Below the pieces are notes generated by a model. That model did no database searches. It saw only the letters and a program-made list of their open reading frames with translations, and was not told the DNA's origin. This document shows positions 10,982 to 19,079 of a stretch of 64,000 nt of DNA, in pieces. The position numbers and the translations under genes were made by a program. Positions within the stretch are counted from its first letter, which is position 1, and the number at the start of each line of letters is the position of its first letter. Source of the DNA: an uncultured Alphaproteobacteria bacterium (GTDB taxonomy: Bacteria; Pseudomonadota; Alphaproteobacteria; UBA6615); NCBI GenBank assembly GCA_943787745.1, contig CALSNJ010000002.1, positions 880,125 to 944,124 of the forward strand, given 5' to 3'.

Positions 10982-11853
10982 GCCGTACGGGCCGGGAAAT
11001 ATCTGTCAAGCCACCCTTTTACCGCCTCGCGTGCGCGATGGCTGTCGACCGAGAACGGAAAGTGGTCAACATCTGAGAGCAGCATAAGATCCGTGGGCTG
11101 CTTGGCGTGAGCAAAAAGCTGAAGTGACTGGTCAGTCGGTGTCACTGAGTCATTCGCGGCATGAAACAACAAACATGGTCGCGGCGAGATGTCCGCAATC
11201 ACATCATTGGCGCGAAAATCGTACATGCTTTGCGCTGTTTCCGCAGGAAAACTGGTGTGCACGTTTTTACCCATATGGCCGCGCAGATGCTTGGGAATCG
11301 GCACGATATCCCAACGGTCGACCATCAGAGACGTACCGGTTTTCTCGCGATGCGCCTTGCCATCCTCGAGCATCTTGGTGAACTTCGCCCACTCGGCTTT
11401 CGACTTGTGCTGGAGGCGGAATTTGCTTTCGCCGTCGCCCCAACCACAGGAGGAAATCACAGCAGCAATTCGCTTGTCGACGCCACCAGCATAGACGGCA
11501 ACGGCCGCGCCAAAACTGTGTCCAATGACGCCGATTTTCTTACCATCCACATAAGGTTGTTTGGCGAACCAGGAAACCGCGTTCTTCACGTCTTCGACCT
11601 GGTCTTCACACATGATCCATGCGTGCTCACCTTCGCTGTCGCCGCAACTCCGGAAATCGAACCGCATGGCGACATAGCCCCATTCGGCCAGCATATTCGC
11701 AAGAATTTCAGGTGTTGAGCCATCCTTGCCGGTGCCAAATCCGTGCAGCACAAGAAATGCCGGCCGTTCGCTCCCCGGCGCCAGATCAGCCGGTGTGTGA
11801 ACCACGCCCGACAATGTCAGTCCGTCAGACTTGAATGTAACTTTCTCTTCCAT
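10978..11853 (-). CDS. Alpha/beta hydrolase (prolyl-oligopeptidase/DLH-like)
   Basis: This 291-residue alpha/beta hydrolase has the oxyanion region L-H-G-F-G-T-G at 37-43, the nucleophile Ser113 in I-G-H-S-F-G-A, an Asp in H-A-A-N-D-S-V-T-P and a His in D-V-D-H-F-P-F. GAGGAGGGG upstream fixes ATG 11853 as the start. It lies 29 bp downstream of the aryl-CoA ligase gene on the same strand and is probably in the same operon, so it may cleave an ester or acyl-CoA intermediate of aromatic-acid metabolism. The exact substrate is unknown. Confidence 0.88.
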   Translation of the reverse strand: MEEKVTFKSDGLTLSGVVHTPADLAPGSERPAFLVLHGFGTGKDGSTPEILANMLAEWGYVAMRFDFRSCGDSEGEHAWIMCEDQVEDVKNAVSWFAKQPYVDGKKIGVIGHSFGAAVAVYAGGVDKRIAAVISSCGWGDGESKFRLQHKSKAEWAKFTKMLEDGKAHREKTGTSLMVDRWDIVPIPKHLRGHMGKNVHTSFPAETAQSMYDFRANDVIADISPRPCLLFHAANDSVTPTDQSLQLFAHAKQPTDLMLLSDVDHFPFSVDSHRAREAVKGWLDRYFPARTA

Positions 11854-11882
11854 GGCACCCCTCCTCGAAGCACTCTTCCCGC

Positions 11883-13511
11883 TCAACCGTCAGATCGCAG
11901 TTTCTGTCTGTCTATTTTGCCCGTTCCGGTTTTTGGCAGGTCATCGTGGTACTCGACAACCCGCGGATATTTGTACGGCAGCAGTTTCGACTTTACGTAA
12001 TCTTTCAAGGCCTGTGTCTTTTCATCCGTGGCGTCGTCCACAGATTTGAGAACGATCCACGCCTTCGTCGTCATTAATCCATCAGCCTGCTGGACACCCA
12101 GAACGCAACTTTCCTGCACATCAGGATGATCATTCAGACAACGTTCGATCTCAAGCGGATGAATCCATTGACCACTGACCTTTATCAGGTCATCTGCACG
12201 ACCGGCAAAATGGTAGAATCCCCCTTCGTCTTGCGTGAAGCGATCGCCGGTATATATCCAGTCCTCGCGCATGGTCTCAGCCGTCTTATCCGGCTGGTTC
12301 CAATAGAACGGTGCTTGTGAATCACCACGAACCCACATGGTACCCGCTTCGCCCGGCGGAACGATCTTGCCGTCCATATCACGCAATTCAACCTCATAGC
12401 CCGGGACCCGTTTCCCGCTCGCGCCCTTGCACAAATCATCAACATAATTGCTGACATAGATATGGAGGACTTCGGTCGAACCCAGACCTTCCAGTATTTC
12501 CAAACCATAGCGGCTTGACCAGATATCGAAGGTTTCCCCTGGCAGAGGTTCTGCCGCTGAAATGCACAATCGAACACTCGAAAGGTCCCGGTCCGCACTG
12601 CCTTCATGGGCAACAAGCGCGTTGTAGAGAGTTGGCAGACCGAAAAAGACGGTTGGCTTGTGTTCTTCAATCACATCGTAAATCGGCCCAGGCTCCGGTC
12701 GCCCGGAAGCGAGCACCACAGCAGCGCCAACGGAGAATGGAAACGTCACTGCGTTTCCAAACCCATAGGCAAAGAATATCTTCGGCACCGAATAGACTAT
12801 GTCATTTTCGGTCAGCTTCAGGACGTGCTCTGCATAGCTAAGATGGGTGTAGGGCATATCATGTTGCAAATGCACAATGCCTTTTGGACGGCCGGTGCTA
12901 CCCGAACTGTACATCCAGAACGCCATGTCATCGCGATGTGTGTCTGCTGCTGCGAGCTCCGGTAACTCTTGGGAAACAAAGTCGTCCCACGAAACGGTTG
13001 CAACCGGAAACGTCTCTGGTTGCTCACCATTTGCCACAACGACAAGACGAATATCGGCACCGTTTTCGAGGGCTTCTGAAAGGACCGGCAGCAGATTGGA
13101 TTCCGCAATAACAATCTCTGCTGAGCTGTCTTCAATGTAGTACTGCACCAATTCAGCGGGAGACAAAGTGTTCACAAGCACCGGGACGAAACCGGCACGC
13201 ACGGCACCAAAAAAGGCTGCCGGGTAAACCGGAGTATCATCGAGCAGCATCACCACTCTGTCTGAGCGAGCAAGCCCGGTTCGCACCAGTGCATTTCCAG
13301 CCTGACAGGACAACGCGCACAAAGCCGCATAACTCAAACGGAGATCCCCAGAGTGCAGGGCAATATTCGTCCCACGACCGGCGCTCAGATTGTCGAACAG
13401 AACCGCACTTGCATTGTAGGACTCCGGCACCGAAAAACAGATTTCCGTCGACCCCAGAGCATCCAATCCGACGGGATCGACCACTGGTTCTGAAAAATTG
13501 TTCTTGTCCAT
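11883..13511 (-). CDS. Benzoate-CoA ligase-family AMP-forming ligase
   Basis: This 542-residue ANL-superfamily enzyme activates a carboxylic acid with ATP and CoA. The A3 motif Y-S-S-G-S-T-G-R-P-K-G, the A5-type G-L-G-S-T-E, the A7/A8 Y-T-G-D-R and hinge region, and the catalytic C-terminal Lys in L-P-K-T-G-T-G-K-I-D are all present. The F-F-A-Y-G-F-G-N stretch and the overall length match benzoate-CoA ligases (BclA/BadA). Because an SDR-like L-lysine or carrier domain is absent, a CoA ligase is more likely than an NRPS loader. The frame opens with a TTG at 13526, but ATG 13511 has GGGAG about ten bases before it. It is transcribed with the downstream hydrolase. Confidence 0.9.
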   Translation of the reverse strand: MDKNNFSEPVVDPVGLDALGSTEICFSVPESYNASAVLFDNLSAGRGTNIALHSGDLRLSYAALCALSCQAGNALVRTGLARSDRVVMLLDDTPVYPAAFFGAVRAGFVPVLVNTLSPAELVQYYIEDSSAEIVIAESNLLPVLSEALENGADIRLVVVANGEQPETFPVATVSWDDFVSQELPELAAADTHRDDMAFWMYSSGSTGRPKGIVHLQHDMPYTHLSYAEHVLKLTENDIVYSVPKIFFAYGFGNAVTFPFSVGAAVVLASGRPEPGPIYDVIEEHKPTVFFGLPTLYNALVAHEGSADRDLSSVRLCISAAEPLPGETFDIWSSRYGLEILEGLGSTEVLHIYVSNYVDDLCKGASGKRVPGYEVELRDMDGKIVPPGEAGTMWVRGDSQAPFYWNQPDKTAETMREDWIYTGDRFTQDEGGFYHFAGRADDLIKVSGQWIHPLEIERCLNDHPDVQESCVLGVQQADGLMTTKAWIVLKSVDDATDEKTQALKDYVKSKLLPYKYPRVVEYHDDLPKTGTGKIDRQKLRSDG

Positions 13512-13565
13512 CCAACCATCTCCCAAGGCGCTTTAAATCGAGCCGCCACAAGGCAATCAATGCAT

Positions 13566-13596
13566 AAAAAAGCCCGCCGCGCAAAACGCAGCGGGC
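13566..13596 (-). terminator. Rho-independent terminator after the GlsB-like gene
   Basis: On the minus strand GCCCGCTGCG and GCGCGGCGGGC form a 10-bp stem (one G-T wobble) around a T-rich loop, followed by a run of six T. It sits 19-49 bp beyond the stop of the small membrane-protein gene at 13615 and separates it from the ligase gene. Confidence 0.85.
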
Positions 13597-13614
13597 CTTC
13601 GGAACATATGTCGG

Positions 13615-13878
13615 TCAGGCGTTCTTTCTGACCATGCGAAAGACGAGAAGCAGGATGATCGCGCCAACAATGGCCGTCACGATGCTTCCCAGACTCAGGC
13701 CACCAACGGCTCCCAAACCCAACAATCCTCCGACAAATCCACCAACAAATGCACCGACGATACCAATAATGATCGTCACAATGATTCCGCCCGGGTCTTT
13801 ACCGGGGATAACCATTTTTGCAACTACGCCTGCGATCAATCCGAGGACGATCCAGGTGACTATCGAAGTCAATGTCAT
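13615..13878 (-). CDS. GlsB/YeaQ/YmgE-family small membrane protein
   Basis: This 87-residue, very hydrophobic, Gly-rich protein has three predicted TM segments (about 5-22, 29-50 and 58-80) and a basic C-terminus (R-M-V-R-K-N-A). This is the signature of the transglycosylase-associated / GlsB stress-response family. It has its own terminator downstream and a gap of about 70 bp from ccoS upstream, so it is probably monocistronic. Its biochemical function is not established; homologues respond to general or acid stress. Confidence 0.9.
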   Translation of the reverse strand: MTLTSIVTWIVLGLIAGVVAKMVIPGKDPGGIIVTIIIGIVGAFVGGFVGGLLGLGAVGGLSLGSIVTAIVGAIILLLVFRMVRKNA

Positions 13879-13947
13879 GTGGTACTTCTCCCAAAAGCGC
13901 CAAAACCGAAGCAGAGACGGGAGACTAGAACCCGGCCCGGAATCGCG

Positions 13948-14124
13948 TCAAAGGCGGTCGGAATGACCCTCATCAGCACTGCCCGGCTCATCGTCGATCA
14001 ATATACGCTGTGCAGCACCGTCGAGGTCATCGTACTGCCCGGTACGAATGGACCAGATGAACGCGGCAAGCCCGATGGCACCAAGAAAAAGCGCTGCAGG
14101 AATCAAAACCAACAGAATGTTCAA
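13948..14124 (-). CDS. ccoS: CcoS, cbb3 oxidase maturation protein
   Basis: This 58-residue single-TM protein ends the ccoGHIS maturation operon. From its likely TTG start (TTG AAC ATT CTG) the protein reads N-I-L-L-V-L-I-P-A-A-L-F-L-G, then F-I-W-S-I-R-T-G-Q-Y-D-D-L-D-G, the diagnostic CcoS signature. The start overlaps the TGA of the upstream P-type ATPase fragment in the arrangement TTGA, showing translational coupling in the original operon. CcoS is needed for cofactor insertion into the cbb3 core. Because the rest of the locus is deleted, this gene is probably an intact but useless leftover. An open frame continues upstream to 14256 but is the antisense/alternative frame of the ATPase. 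Confidence 0.9.
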   Translation of the reverse strand: MNILLVLIPAALFLGAIGLAAFIWSIRTGQYDDLDGAAQRILIDDEPGSADEGHSDRL

Positions 14125-14905
14125 GGCATTGATTCCCCGCTTTGCCGACGTTGCAGCCGCAGGGCATTCAAAGTCACCAGGAGTGATGAAGAGGACATCG
14201 CAACAGCGGCCACAAGGGGGGTTACAAACCCCGCCATCGCAAAGGGGACGGCACAAGCGTTATAAAGCACAGCTAACCCGACGTTCTGGCGGGTCAAAGT
14301 CGTTGCGCGGCGGCCGGTTCGAAGTGCAAACAGGACAGGAGCCAAGCCGTCTCCCTGAAAAACAAGATCTGCCTGCACCTGACTGATATCAGCAGCTGTG
14401 GACGGCGAAATCGAGACATGCGCCGCTGCGAGTGCGGGTGCGTCGTTCAATCCATCTCCCACCATCAAAACGTGACACCCTTCGGCCTCCAGTTCACGCA
14501 AGCGCGCAACCTTTTCAACCGGCGAACACCCAGCGCGGCGACTCTCAATTCCGAGCGCGACCCCGACCGTTTCAACCACCTCATCGCGGTCACCTGAGAG
14601 TAACTCAACCGCATATCCCATCGCGACAAGTTGCGCGACAGTCGCGGCAGCGTCTTCACGCGGGGCATCGGCAAACGCAAATCCTGCTACAGGCTCCCCT
14701 TCTCTGCTCAACCAGATTTCGGGACCGTTCGACAGTACGGGCTGATCAGCAGCACCACACCAGTCACGCCGCCCCAAACGCCAACTGGTCCCCTCAATCG
14801 TCGCCGTCACTCCACAGCCAGCGACCTCCTGGCTATCCGCCGCCGGCGTTTGTACTCCTTCGGCCCGCTGTATCGCACGTGACAGTGGATGATTGCTGGC
14901 GGAGG
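14121..14905 (-). pseudogene. ccoI: ccoI/copA-type heavy-metal P-type ATPase, 3' fragment cut by an IS element
   Basis: About 260 C-terminal residues of a P1B copper ATPase (CcoI/FixI) remain. Reading leftward from the insertion element the frame begins S-A-S-N-H-P-L-S-R-A, the conserved HP motif of the nucleotide-binding domain. The hinge G-D-G-L-N-D-A-P-A-L and the last two TM segments follow, ending in -G-E-S-M-P. The metal-binding domain, the first six TM helices with the CPC motif and the DKTGT phosphorylation site are all missing, because the IS3-family element starts precisely at 14906. A GTG at 14810 can open a 229-aa frame, but the product cannot pump copper. Confidence 0.92.
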
Positions 14906-14932
14906 TGTCCTTCCCCCCTAAAACTGGGCCAC
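14906..14932 (+). repeat. Left inverted repeat of the IS3-family element
   Basis: The sequence starts TGTCCTTCCCCC and contains ACTGGGCCAC. It matches the right end in inverted orientation at the TGTC tip, the C-run and the CTGGGCCA block, with one base of length difference. Confidence 0.85.
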
Positions 14933-14959
14933 TATTTTTAGAGACTGAAGGGGGATGTG

Positions 14960-15247
14960 ATGGCTCGGAAACGTTATTCGGATGAGGACATACTCAAGCT
15001 GCTGCGTGAGATTGAGGTGAAGCTGTCGACTGGCAGTGACGTGCCGTCGGCCTGTCGTGGCGTGGGTATTAGTGATGCCACTTACTACAACTGGCGCAAG
15101 CGGTTTGGCGGGATGGGGAAGTCTCAACTGTCGGAACTTCGCGCTCTTGAGAAAGAGAATGTGCGGCTGAAGAAGATCGTCGCGGAACTCGAACTCGATA
15201 AGCTGATCCTCAAAGAAAGCTTGACCCACCTGAAGCCCAGGGCCTGA
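14960..15247 (+). CDS. IS3-family transposase OrfA
   Basis: This 95-residue DNA-binding subunit has an N-terminal helix-turn-helix (about residues 5-55, with S-A-C-R-G-V-G-I-S-D-A-T-Y-Y-N-W as the recognition part) and a leucine-zipper-like helix (about 60-90). AAGGGGG at 14948-14954 supports ATG 14960; a GTG at 14957 is in frame directly before it. OrfB lies in the -1 frame and remains open upstream across the OrfA stop, so an OrfAB transposase made by ribosomal frameshifting is expected. Confidence 0.93.
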   Translation: MARKRYSDEDILKLLREIEVKLSTGSDVPSACRGVGISDATYYNWRKRFGGMGKSQLSELRALEKENVRLKKIVAELELDKLILKESLTHLKPRA

Positions 15248-15270
15248 CGACAGAGCAGGTCCGTCAGGCC

Positions 15271-16089
15271 GTGATCCATACGCGTCAGAAGCTCGCGACG
15301 TCAGAGAGACGGACATGCCGGGTGATCGGACTGGCGCGCAGTTCTCTGCAATACCGACCGGCCCGGCGAGATGATGATGCTCTGCGATTGGCCCTGATCC
15401 GGCTGGCCAAGCAATACGGGCGCTACGGCTATCGCAAGATAGCCGAACTGCTGCGCATCGAAGGTTGGAAGGTGAACCACAAGAAGGTTGAGCGGATCTG
15501 GCGCGAAGAAGGCCTTCAACTGCCGCAACGGCACAAGAAGCGCCGACGGCTCTACCACAAGGATGCTTCGATCATACGGCTGCGGCCAACCCATCCGAAC
15601 CACGTCTGGAGCATCGACTTTGTACACGACAAGCTCGACAGCGGTCGGAGTTACAAGATGCTGACAGTTCTCGACGAGTACACCCGTCAGGCTCTAGCGG
15701 TCGCGGTTCGCACCAGGATGGGAGCTGAGGATGTCCTTGAGGCGCTCTACCCGCTACTCATGCGCCACGGCACTCCAGAATATATCCGTTCCGACAATGG
15801 CCCCGAGTTCGTCGCGGAAGCGATGCAGGACTGGTTGGCAAGGGTCGGGATCAAGCCTATCCGGATCTATCCCGGGTCACCCTGGGAGAATGGATACAAC
15901 GAACGATTTAACGAAACTCTGCGCCGCGAGGTGCTCAACGCCGAATGGTTCACCACAACAAAGCAGGCCCAGATCGTCATCAACCAGTGGCTCAGACAGT
16001 ACAATCACATCCGCCCACATCAGGCCCTCAACATGCGCCCTCCTGTTCCAGAAACTCTAATCAGGAATGGCCCAGAACATGGGGGCTAG
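15271..16089 (+). CDS. IS3-family transposase OrfB (rve integrase core)
   Basis: This 272-residue DDE transposase has an N-terminal HTH_21 region (about 35-90) and an integrase core with Asp116 (W-S-I-D-F), Asp175 (R-S-D-N-G-P-E-F) and Glu211 (N-G-Y-N-E-R-F-N), a D-D-35-E spacing as expected for IS3. The GTG at 15271 is only the first start codon in the frame; the frame is open further upstream into orfA, which fits a frameshifted OrfAB fusion. Its stop codon lies inside the right inverted repeat. No stop or frameshift damage is seen. Confidence 0.93.
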   Translation: MIHTRQKLATSERRTCRVIGLARSSLQYRPARRDDDALRLALIRLAKQYGRYGYRKIAELLRIEGWKVNHKKVERIWREEGLQLPQRHKKRRRLYHKDASIIRLRPTHPNHVWSIDFVHDKLDSGRSYKMLTVLDEYTRQALAVAVRTRMGAEDVLEALYPLLMRHGTPEYIRSDNGPEFVAEAMQDWLARVGIKPIRIYPGSPWENGYNERFNETLRREVLNAEWFTTTKQAQIVINQWLRQYNHIRPHQALNMRPPVPETLIRNGPEHGG

Positions 16090-16092
16090 ACA
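16066..16092 (+). repeat. Right inverted repeat of the IS3-family element
   Basis: Read on the minus strand this end begins TGTCTAGCCCCC and continues ATGTTCTGGGCCATT, matching the left end. The bases just beyond it on the plus strand already belong to ccoN codons (F-M-V-V on the minus strand). Confidence 0.85.
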
Positions 16093-17203
16093 CGACCATG
16101 AAGCGGATGATGGGATCCGTACGAATCTTGTCCCATGCGCCTGACAACGTCATCAGGCCGTTGATCATGCCTCCCCAGGACGGCATCCACAGCATGATCG
16201 AGAAGGTCATGCCCAGCGTTTGCGCCCAATCCGGCAGCGCCGTGAAATGAAGGTGATGGGGTCCGGCCCAAATGTAGAGAAAAATCAGCGACCAGAAATG
16301 CACGATCGAGAGGCGATACGAGAAGATCGGTCGTCCCGCCTGCTTGGGCAGGAAGTAGTACATGATCCCCAGAAATCCGGCGGTCAGGAAGAAGCCCACC
16401 GCATTATGGCCGTACCACCACTGGGTCAGCGCATCCTGCACGCCGGACCAGAGAATATAGCTTTTCGAACCCGTCAGGCTGACCGGCACCGAGGCATTGT
16501 TGACGAGGTGCAACATCGCAACGGTGACGATGAAGGCCAGATAGAACCAGTTTGCCACATAGATATGCGGTTCCTTGCGTTTCCAAAGCGTCGCCAGAAA
16601 GACCAGCAGATAGGCAACCCAGACGATGGTCAGCCAGAGATCCACATACCATTCCGGCTCGGCATATTCCTTCGACTGGGTAATCCCCAGCAGATAGCCG
16701 GTGGCCGCAAGAACAATGAACAGCTGGTAGCCCCAGAATACGAACCATGGAGCCAGTTCACCGGCGAGCCGCGCACGGCAGGTGCGCTGGACGCAATAGA
16801 ACGAGGTCATGATCAGAACGTTGCCACCGAAGGCAAAAACAACCGCTGAAGTGTGCAGCGGACGCAGACGTCCGAAGTTGATCCAGGATGTGTCAAAATT
16901 CAGAACCGGAAAGGCGAGCTGTAAAGCGAGGACCAATCCGACCTAAAACCCGGCCAACCCCCAGAACATCGATGCAATCACACCGGCCCGGATCACGCCA
17001 TCATTGTAGTCGACGCTCCCTTGCCCGGTTGCTGCCGCAGGTCGCGCACCATAGATACGGCTGATCAGCGCAAACACGGCCAAGATGGCCGCTCCTGCGA
17101 ACATCATGCCGTGGATTCGCATCCCCGTATCTGCAGCGCTCGACGCCACTCCCAAACCCAGGATTGCGGCCACGCCCAATCCAAACATCGCAAACACGTT
17201 CAT
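16093..17203 (-). pseudogene. ccoN: ccoN (cbb3 oxidase subunit I), amber codon plus 3' deletion
   Basis: Subunit I of cbb3 cytochrome c oxidase is recognisable over about 370 codons: [34 protein letters not shown], and [14 protein letters not shown] with the CuB His pair. It is doubly broken. A TAG at 16943-16945 stands in frame at a position where CcoN normally has a hydrophobic residue (TTG to TAG would be one base change). The gene also runs into the IS element after I-I-R-F-M-V-V, losing the last third with the low-spin haem ligand region. The fragments on both sides of the TAG are in the same frame, so this is a nonsense change and not a shift. ccoO, ccoQ and ccoP are absent. Confidence 0.93.
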
Positions 17204-17281
17204 GCGTGCCCCCAGTCATACTCTCGTAAAACCACCCGCAAAGGCAGCACCGCCGGAATCGGCTTCGAGTCTTTATCCAAT

Positions 17282-17307
17282 GAGCTTTTCGCAGGTGCGA
17301 AAAGCTC
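17282..17307. repeat. Perfect 12-bp inverted repeat in the ccoN upstream region
   Basis: GAGCTTTTCGCA and its exact complement TGCGAAAAGCTC are separated by only GG. It lies between the FNR-type box and the ccoN start and is not followed by a T-run in either direction, so it is more likely an operator or structural element than a terminator. Confidence 0.6.
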
Positions 17308-17312
17308 CCGCG

Positions 17313-17326
17313 TTGACCCATGTCAA
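17313..17326. promoter_or_regulatory. FNR/FixK-type box upstream of ccoN
   Basis: TTGACCCATGTCAA is a perfect dyad TTGAC-N4-GTCAA, one base per half-site from the FNR/FixK consensus TTGAT-N4-ATCAA. It lies about 110 bp before the ccoN start codon. Anaerobic or microaerobic control of cbb3 operons by FixK/FnrL through such boxes is well established in alphaproteobacteria. The box has outlived the operon it served. Confidence 0.72.
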
Positions 17327-17361
17327 TTCGTGAAAATTCCCTGATTCGCGGGCACCTGCGC

Positions 17362-18300
17362 CTAGTGGACGAGTTCGTAGTTGGTCACGAAATCTTCCGG
17401 CACCTGCGGCCCCCAGAGATAGAGCGAATCCTTCTCGGGCCACTCCCCGGCTTCCCAGTCATAACCATCCGGGATGTAGTCGATGTCCGAGAAGAACTCG
17501 ATCAAACCGTCCCAGGGATCACGCATGTAGTGAAAAAAGTTGGAGCCGATGACGTGACGCCCAAAGCCCCAGTGGCTGCGGTGTCCCTTTTCGACCATAC
17601 GCTGCGCATTCAGGCTTATGTGATCGGCATTCGCCATCTCAAAGCTCGCATGGTGCAGTCCCGGTCCATCAGATTTCGCCAGCGCTACCACATGATGATC
17701 ACTCCCACCTTGCAGATACATGAACGCAATCAGGTCTCCGACCCGGTCTGCTACGCGCATACCCAGCATACGGGTGTAGAATTCGATTTTGCGGCTCACA
17801 TCCGGCGTAAACTGCAGAATATGACCTAGACGACGTGGATTCACCTGAACGTCACGTGGTGGAGCAGCGCGAAGTCCGTGCCGTTCGAAATGTCCCGGCG
17901 TGTTCGTCGGCCAGGTGGCCTGATCGCCCAACGCTTCCGGCCCACCAAATGAGGGCGCCGGGTCAGCGATTCTAATATTTACGTAAATCCCGTCGGGATC
18001 GCGCACCCAAAGCCCCTCTTCAGGACTTTCATTCGGCGCATCAAGCAGCTCTATACCGCCGTTTTCCAGGCGAAACTTGATGAGTGAATAGCCGGACTCG
18101 CTGGTGCCAAAACACACATGGTGGAGCTTCTTGCGGGTTCCCTCGATCAGCTTGAGTTGGTCCTGAGAGCGGCCCACGCAACCGACAACACCAACGCCAT
18201 CCCGGGCATAGGTTTCCAATCCCGCGTCACCATAGAAATCCAAGCCTGTCTGAATATCCGGAACCTCAATCCCCACATGCTGAAGATTTGTGACCGCCAT
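17362..18300 (-). CDS. Type I extradiol (catechol 2,3-dioxygenase-like) VOC protein
   Basis: This 312-residue protein has two vicinal-oxygen-chelate repeats (about 5-120 and 150-280), the architecture of type I extradiol dioxygenases. The catalytic C-terminal domain shows the three Fe(II) ligands in context: His in R-L-G-H-I-L-Q-F, His in G-L-H-H-A-S-F-E and Glu in W-D-G-L-I-E-F-F-S-D. The enzyme would cleave a catecholic ring meta to the hydroxyls. Its C-terminal tail with W-G-P-Q-V-P-E-D-F resembles 2,3-dihydroxybiphenyl-type enzymes. No other meta-cleavage gene is adjacent; the aryl-CoA ligase lies 4 kb away beyond the cco remains. The substrate is uncertain. Confidence 0.87.
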   Translation of the reverse strand: MAVTNLQHVGIEVPDIQTGLDFYGDAGLETYARDGVGVVGCVGRSQDQLKLIEGTRKKLHHVCFGTSESGYSLIKFRLENGGIELLDAPNESPEEGLWVRDPDGIYVNIRIADPAPSFGGPEALGDQATWPTNTPGHFERHGLRAAPPRDVQVNPRRLGHILQFTPDVSRKIEFYTRMLGMRVADRVGDLIAFMYLQGGSDHHVVALAKSDGPGLHHASFEMANADHISLNAQRMVEKGHRSHWGFGRHVIGSNFFHYMRDPWDGLIEFFSDIDYIPDGYDWEAGEWPEKDSLYLWGPQVPEDFVTNYELVH

Positions 18301-18434
18301 GAAGTCTTCCTCCTCGATCCATACGGTTTCGTATGGAAAACATAGGAGTGCGTAATGCTTCGCTCATTGATGTGGGTCAAACCACGACAACATCGTATAA
18401 AGCCCGGGCTCAAAGTCAGAACGGTCTATGCCCC

Positions 18435-19073
18435 ATGAAAGCTGTCATCATTCCCGTCACCCCGTTCCAGCAGAACTGCTCGGTTCTCTGGTGTGAAGAA
18501 ACCAACAAAGCCGCCGTGGTCGATCCGGGCGGAGAGATCGAACGCATTGAAGAGGCCATCGACGAACAGGGCGTCGACGTCGAGAAAATCATGCTCACCC
18601 ATGGTCATATCGACCATGCGGGAGGTGCCGCAGACCTTTCCGAGAAACTAGGGATTCCCATTGAAGGCCCGCATCCCGATGACACCTTCCTGATCGAAAA
18701 ACTACATGAACAGGGCGCGCAGTTTGGTGTGGAAGGCGGAAAGCCATTCACCCCCACCCGCTGGCTGGATCAGGACGACAAAGTGACGGTCGGCAACCTC
18801 ACATTTGAGGTTCGCTTGTGCCCGGGGCACACACCGGGACACATCATCTTTTTTGAACCTGTCTCTCGGATCGCCTTTGTGGGTGATGTGATCTTTCAGG
18901 GGTCCGTCGGGCGGACGGATTTCCCGCGCGGGGATCATGCAACCCTCATGAACTCGATCCGCGAACAGATCTGGCCATTGGGCGATGATGTAACCTTCGT
19001 GCCGGGTCACGGCCCCGCCTCAACCCTTGGTCACGAACGCGAATCAAACCCTTTTGTTCGTGAAACCCTCTGA
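18435..19073 (+). CDS. MBL-fold metallohydrolase, glyoxalase II-like (YcbL type)
   Basis: This 212-residue metallo-beta-lactamase-fold hydrolase has H56-x-H58-x-D60-H61 (T-H-G-H-I-D-H-A-G-G), then P-G-H-T-P-G-H, F-V-G-D-V-I-F with the bridging Asp, and V-P-G-H-G-P near the C-terminus. The short length and the N-terminal P-V-T-P-F-Q-Q-N-C are typical of YcbL/GloC-type glyoxalase II proteins. The frame opens at 18333, but the first residues there are not family-like; ATG 18435 is preferred. It probably hydrolyses S-D-lactoylglutathione or a related thioester in the cytoplasm. Confidence 0.9.
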   Translation: MKAVIIPVTPFQQNCSVLWCEETNKAAVVDPGGEIERIEEAIDEQGVDVEKIMLTHGHIDHAGGAADLSEKLGIPIEGPHPDDTFLIEKLHEQGAQFGVEGGKPFTPTRWLDQDDKVTVGNLTFEVRLCPGHTPGHIIFFEPVSRIAFVGDVIFQGSVGRTDFPRGDHATLMNSIREQIWPLGDDVTFVPGHGPASTLGHERESNPFVRETL

Positions 19074-19079
19074 GCGCTT

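Larger units (their letters stand above)
14906..16092 (+). mobile_element. IS3-family insertion sequence, complete, 1187 bp
   Basis: This complete element carries orfA and orfB in the usual overlapping -1 frame arrangement, bounded by 27-bp imperfect inverted repeats that both begin TGTC and share CCCCC and CTGGGCCA blocks. The four bases outside the two ends (GAGG on the left, CGAC on the right) do not match, so there is no target duplication. This fits with its lying at a deletion joint between the ccoI and ccoN fragments. The subgroup (IS51 or IS407-like) is a guess. Both ORFs look intact, so the element may still be active. Confidence 0.93.

Noticed and set aside
17282-17307. Palindrome before ccoN as a rho-independent terminator
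   Set aside because: The stem is perfect, but neither strand has a following T-run, and its place between an FNR-type box and the gene fits promoter DNA better.
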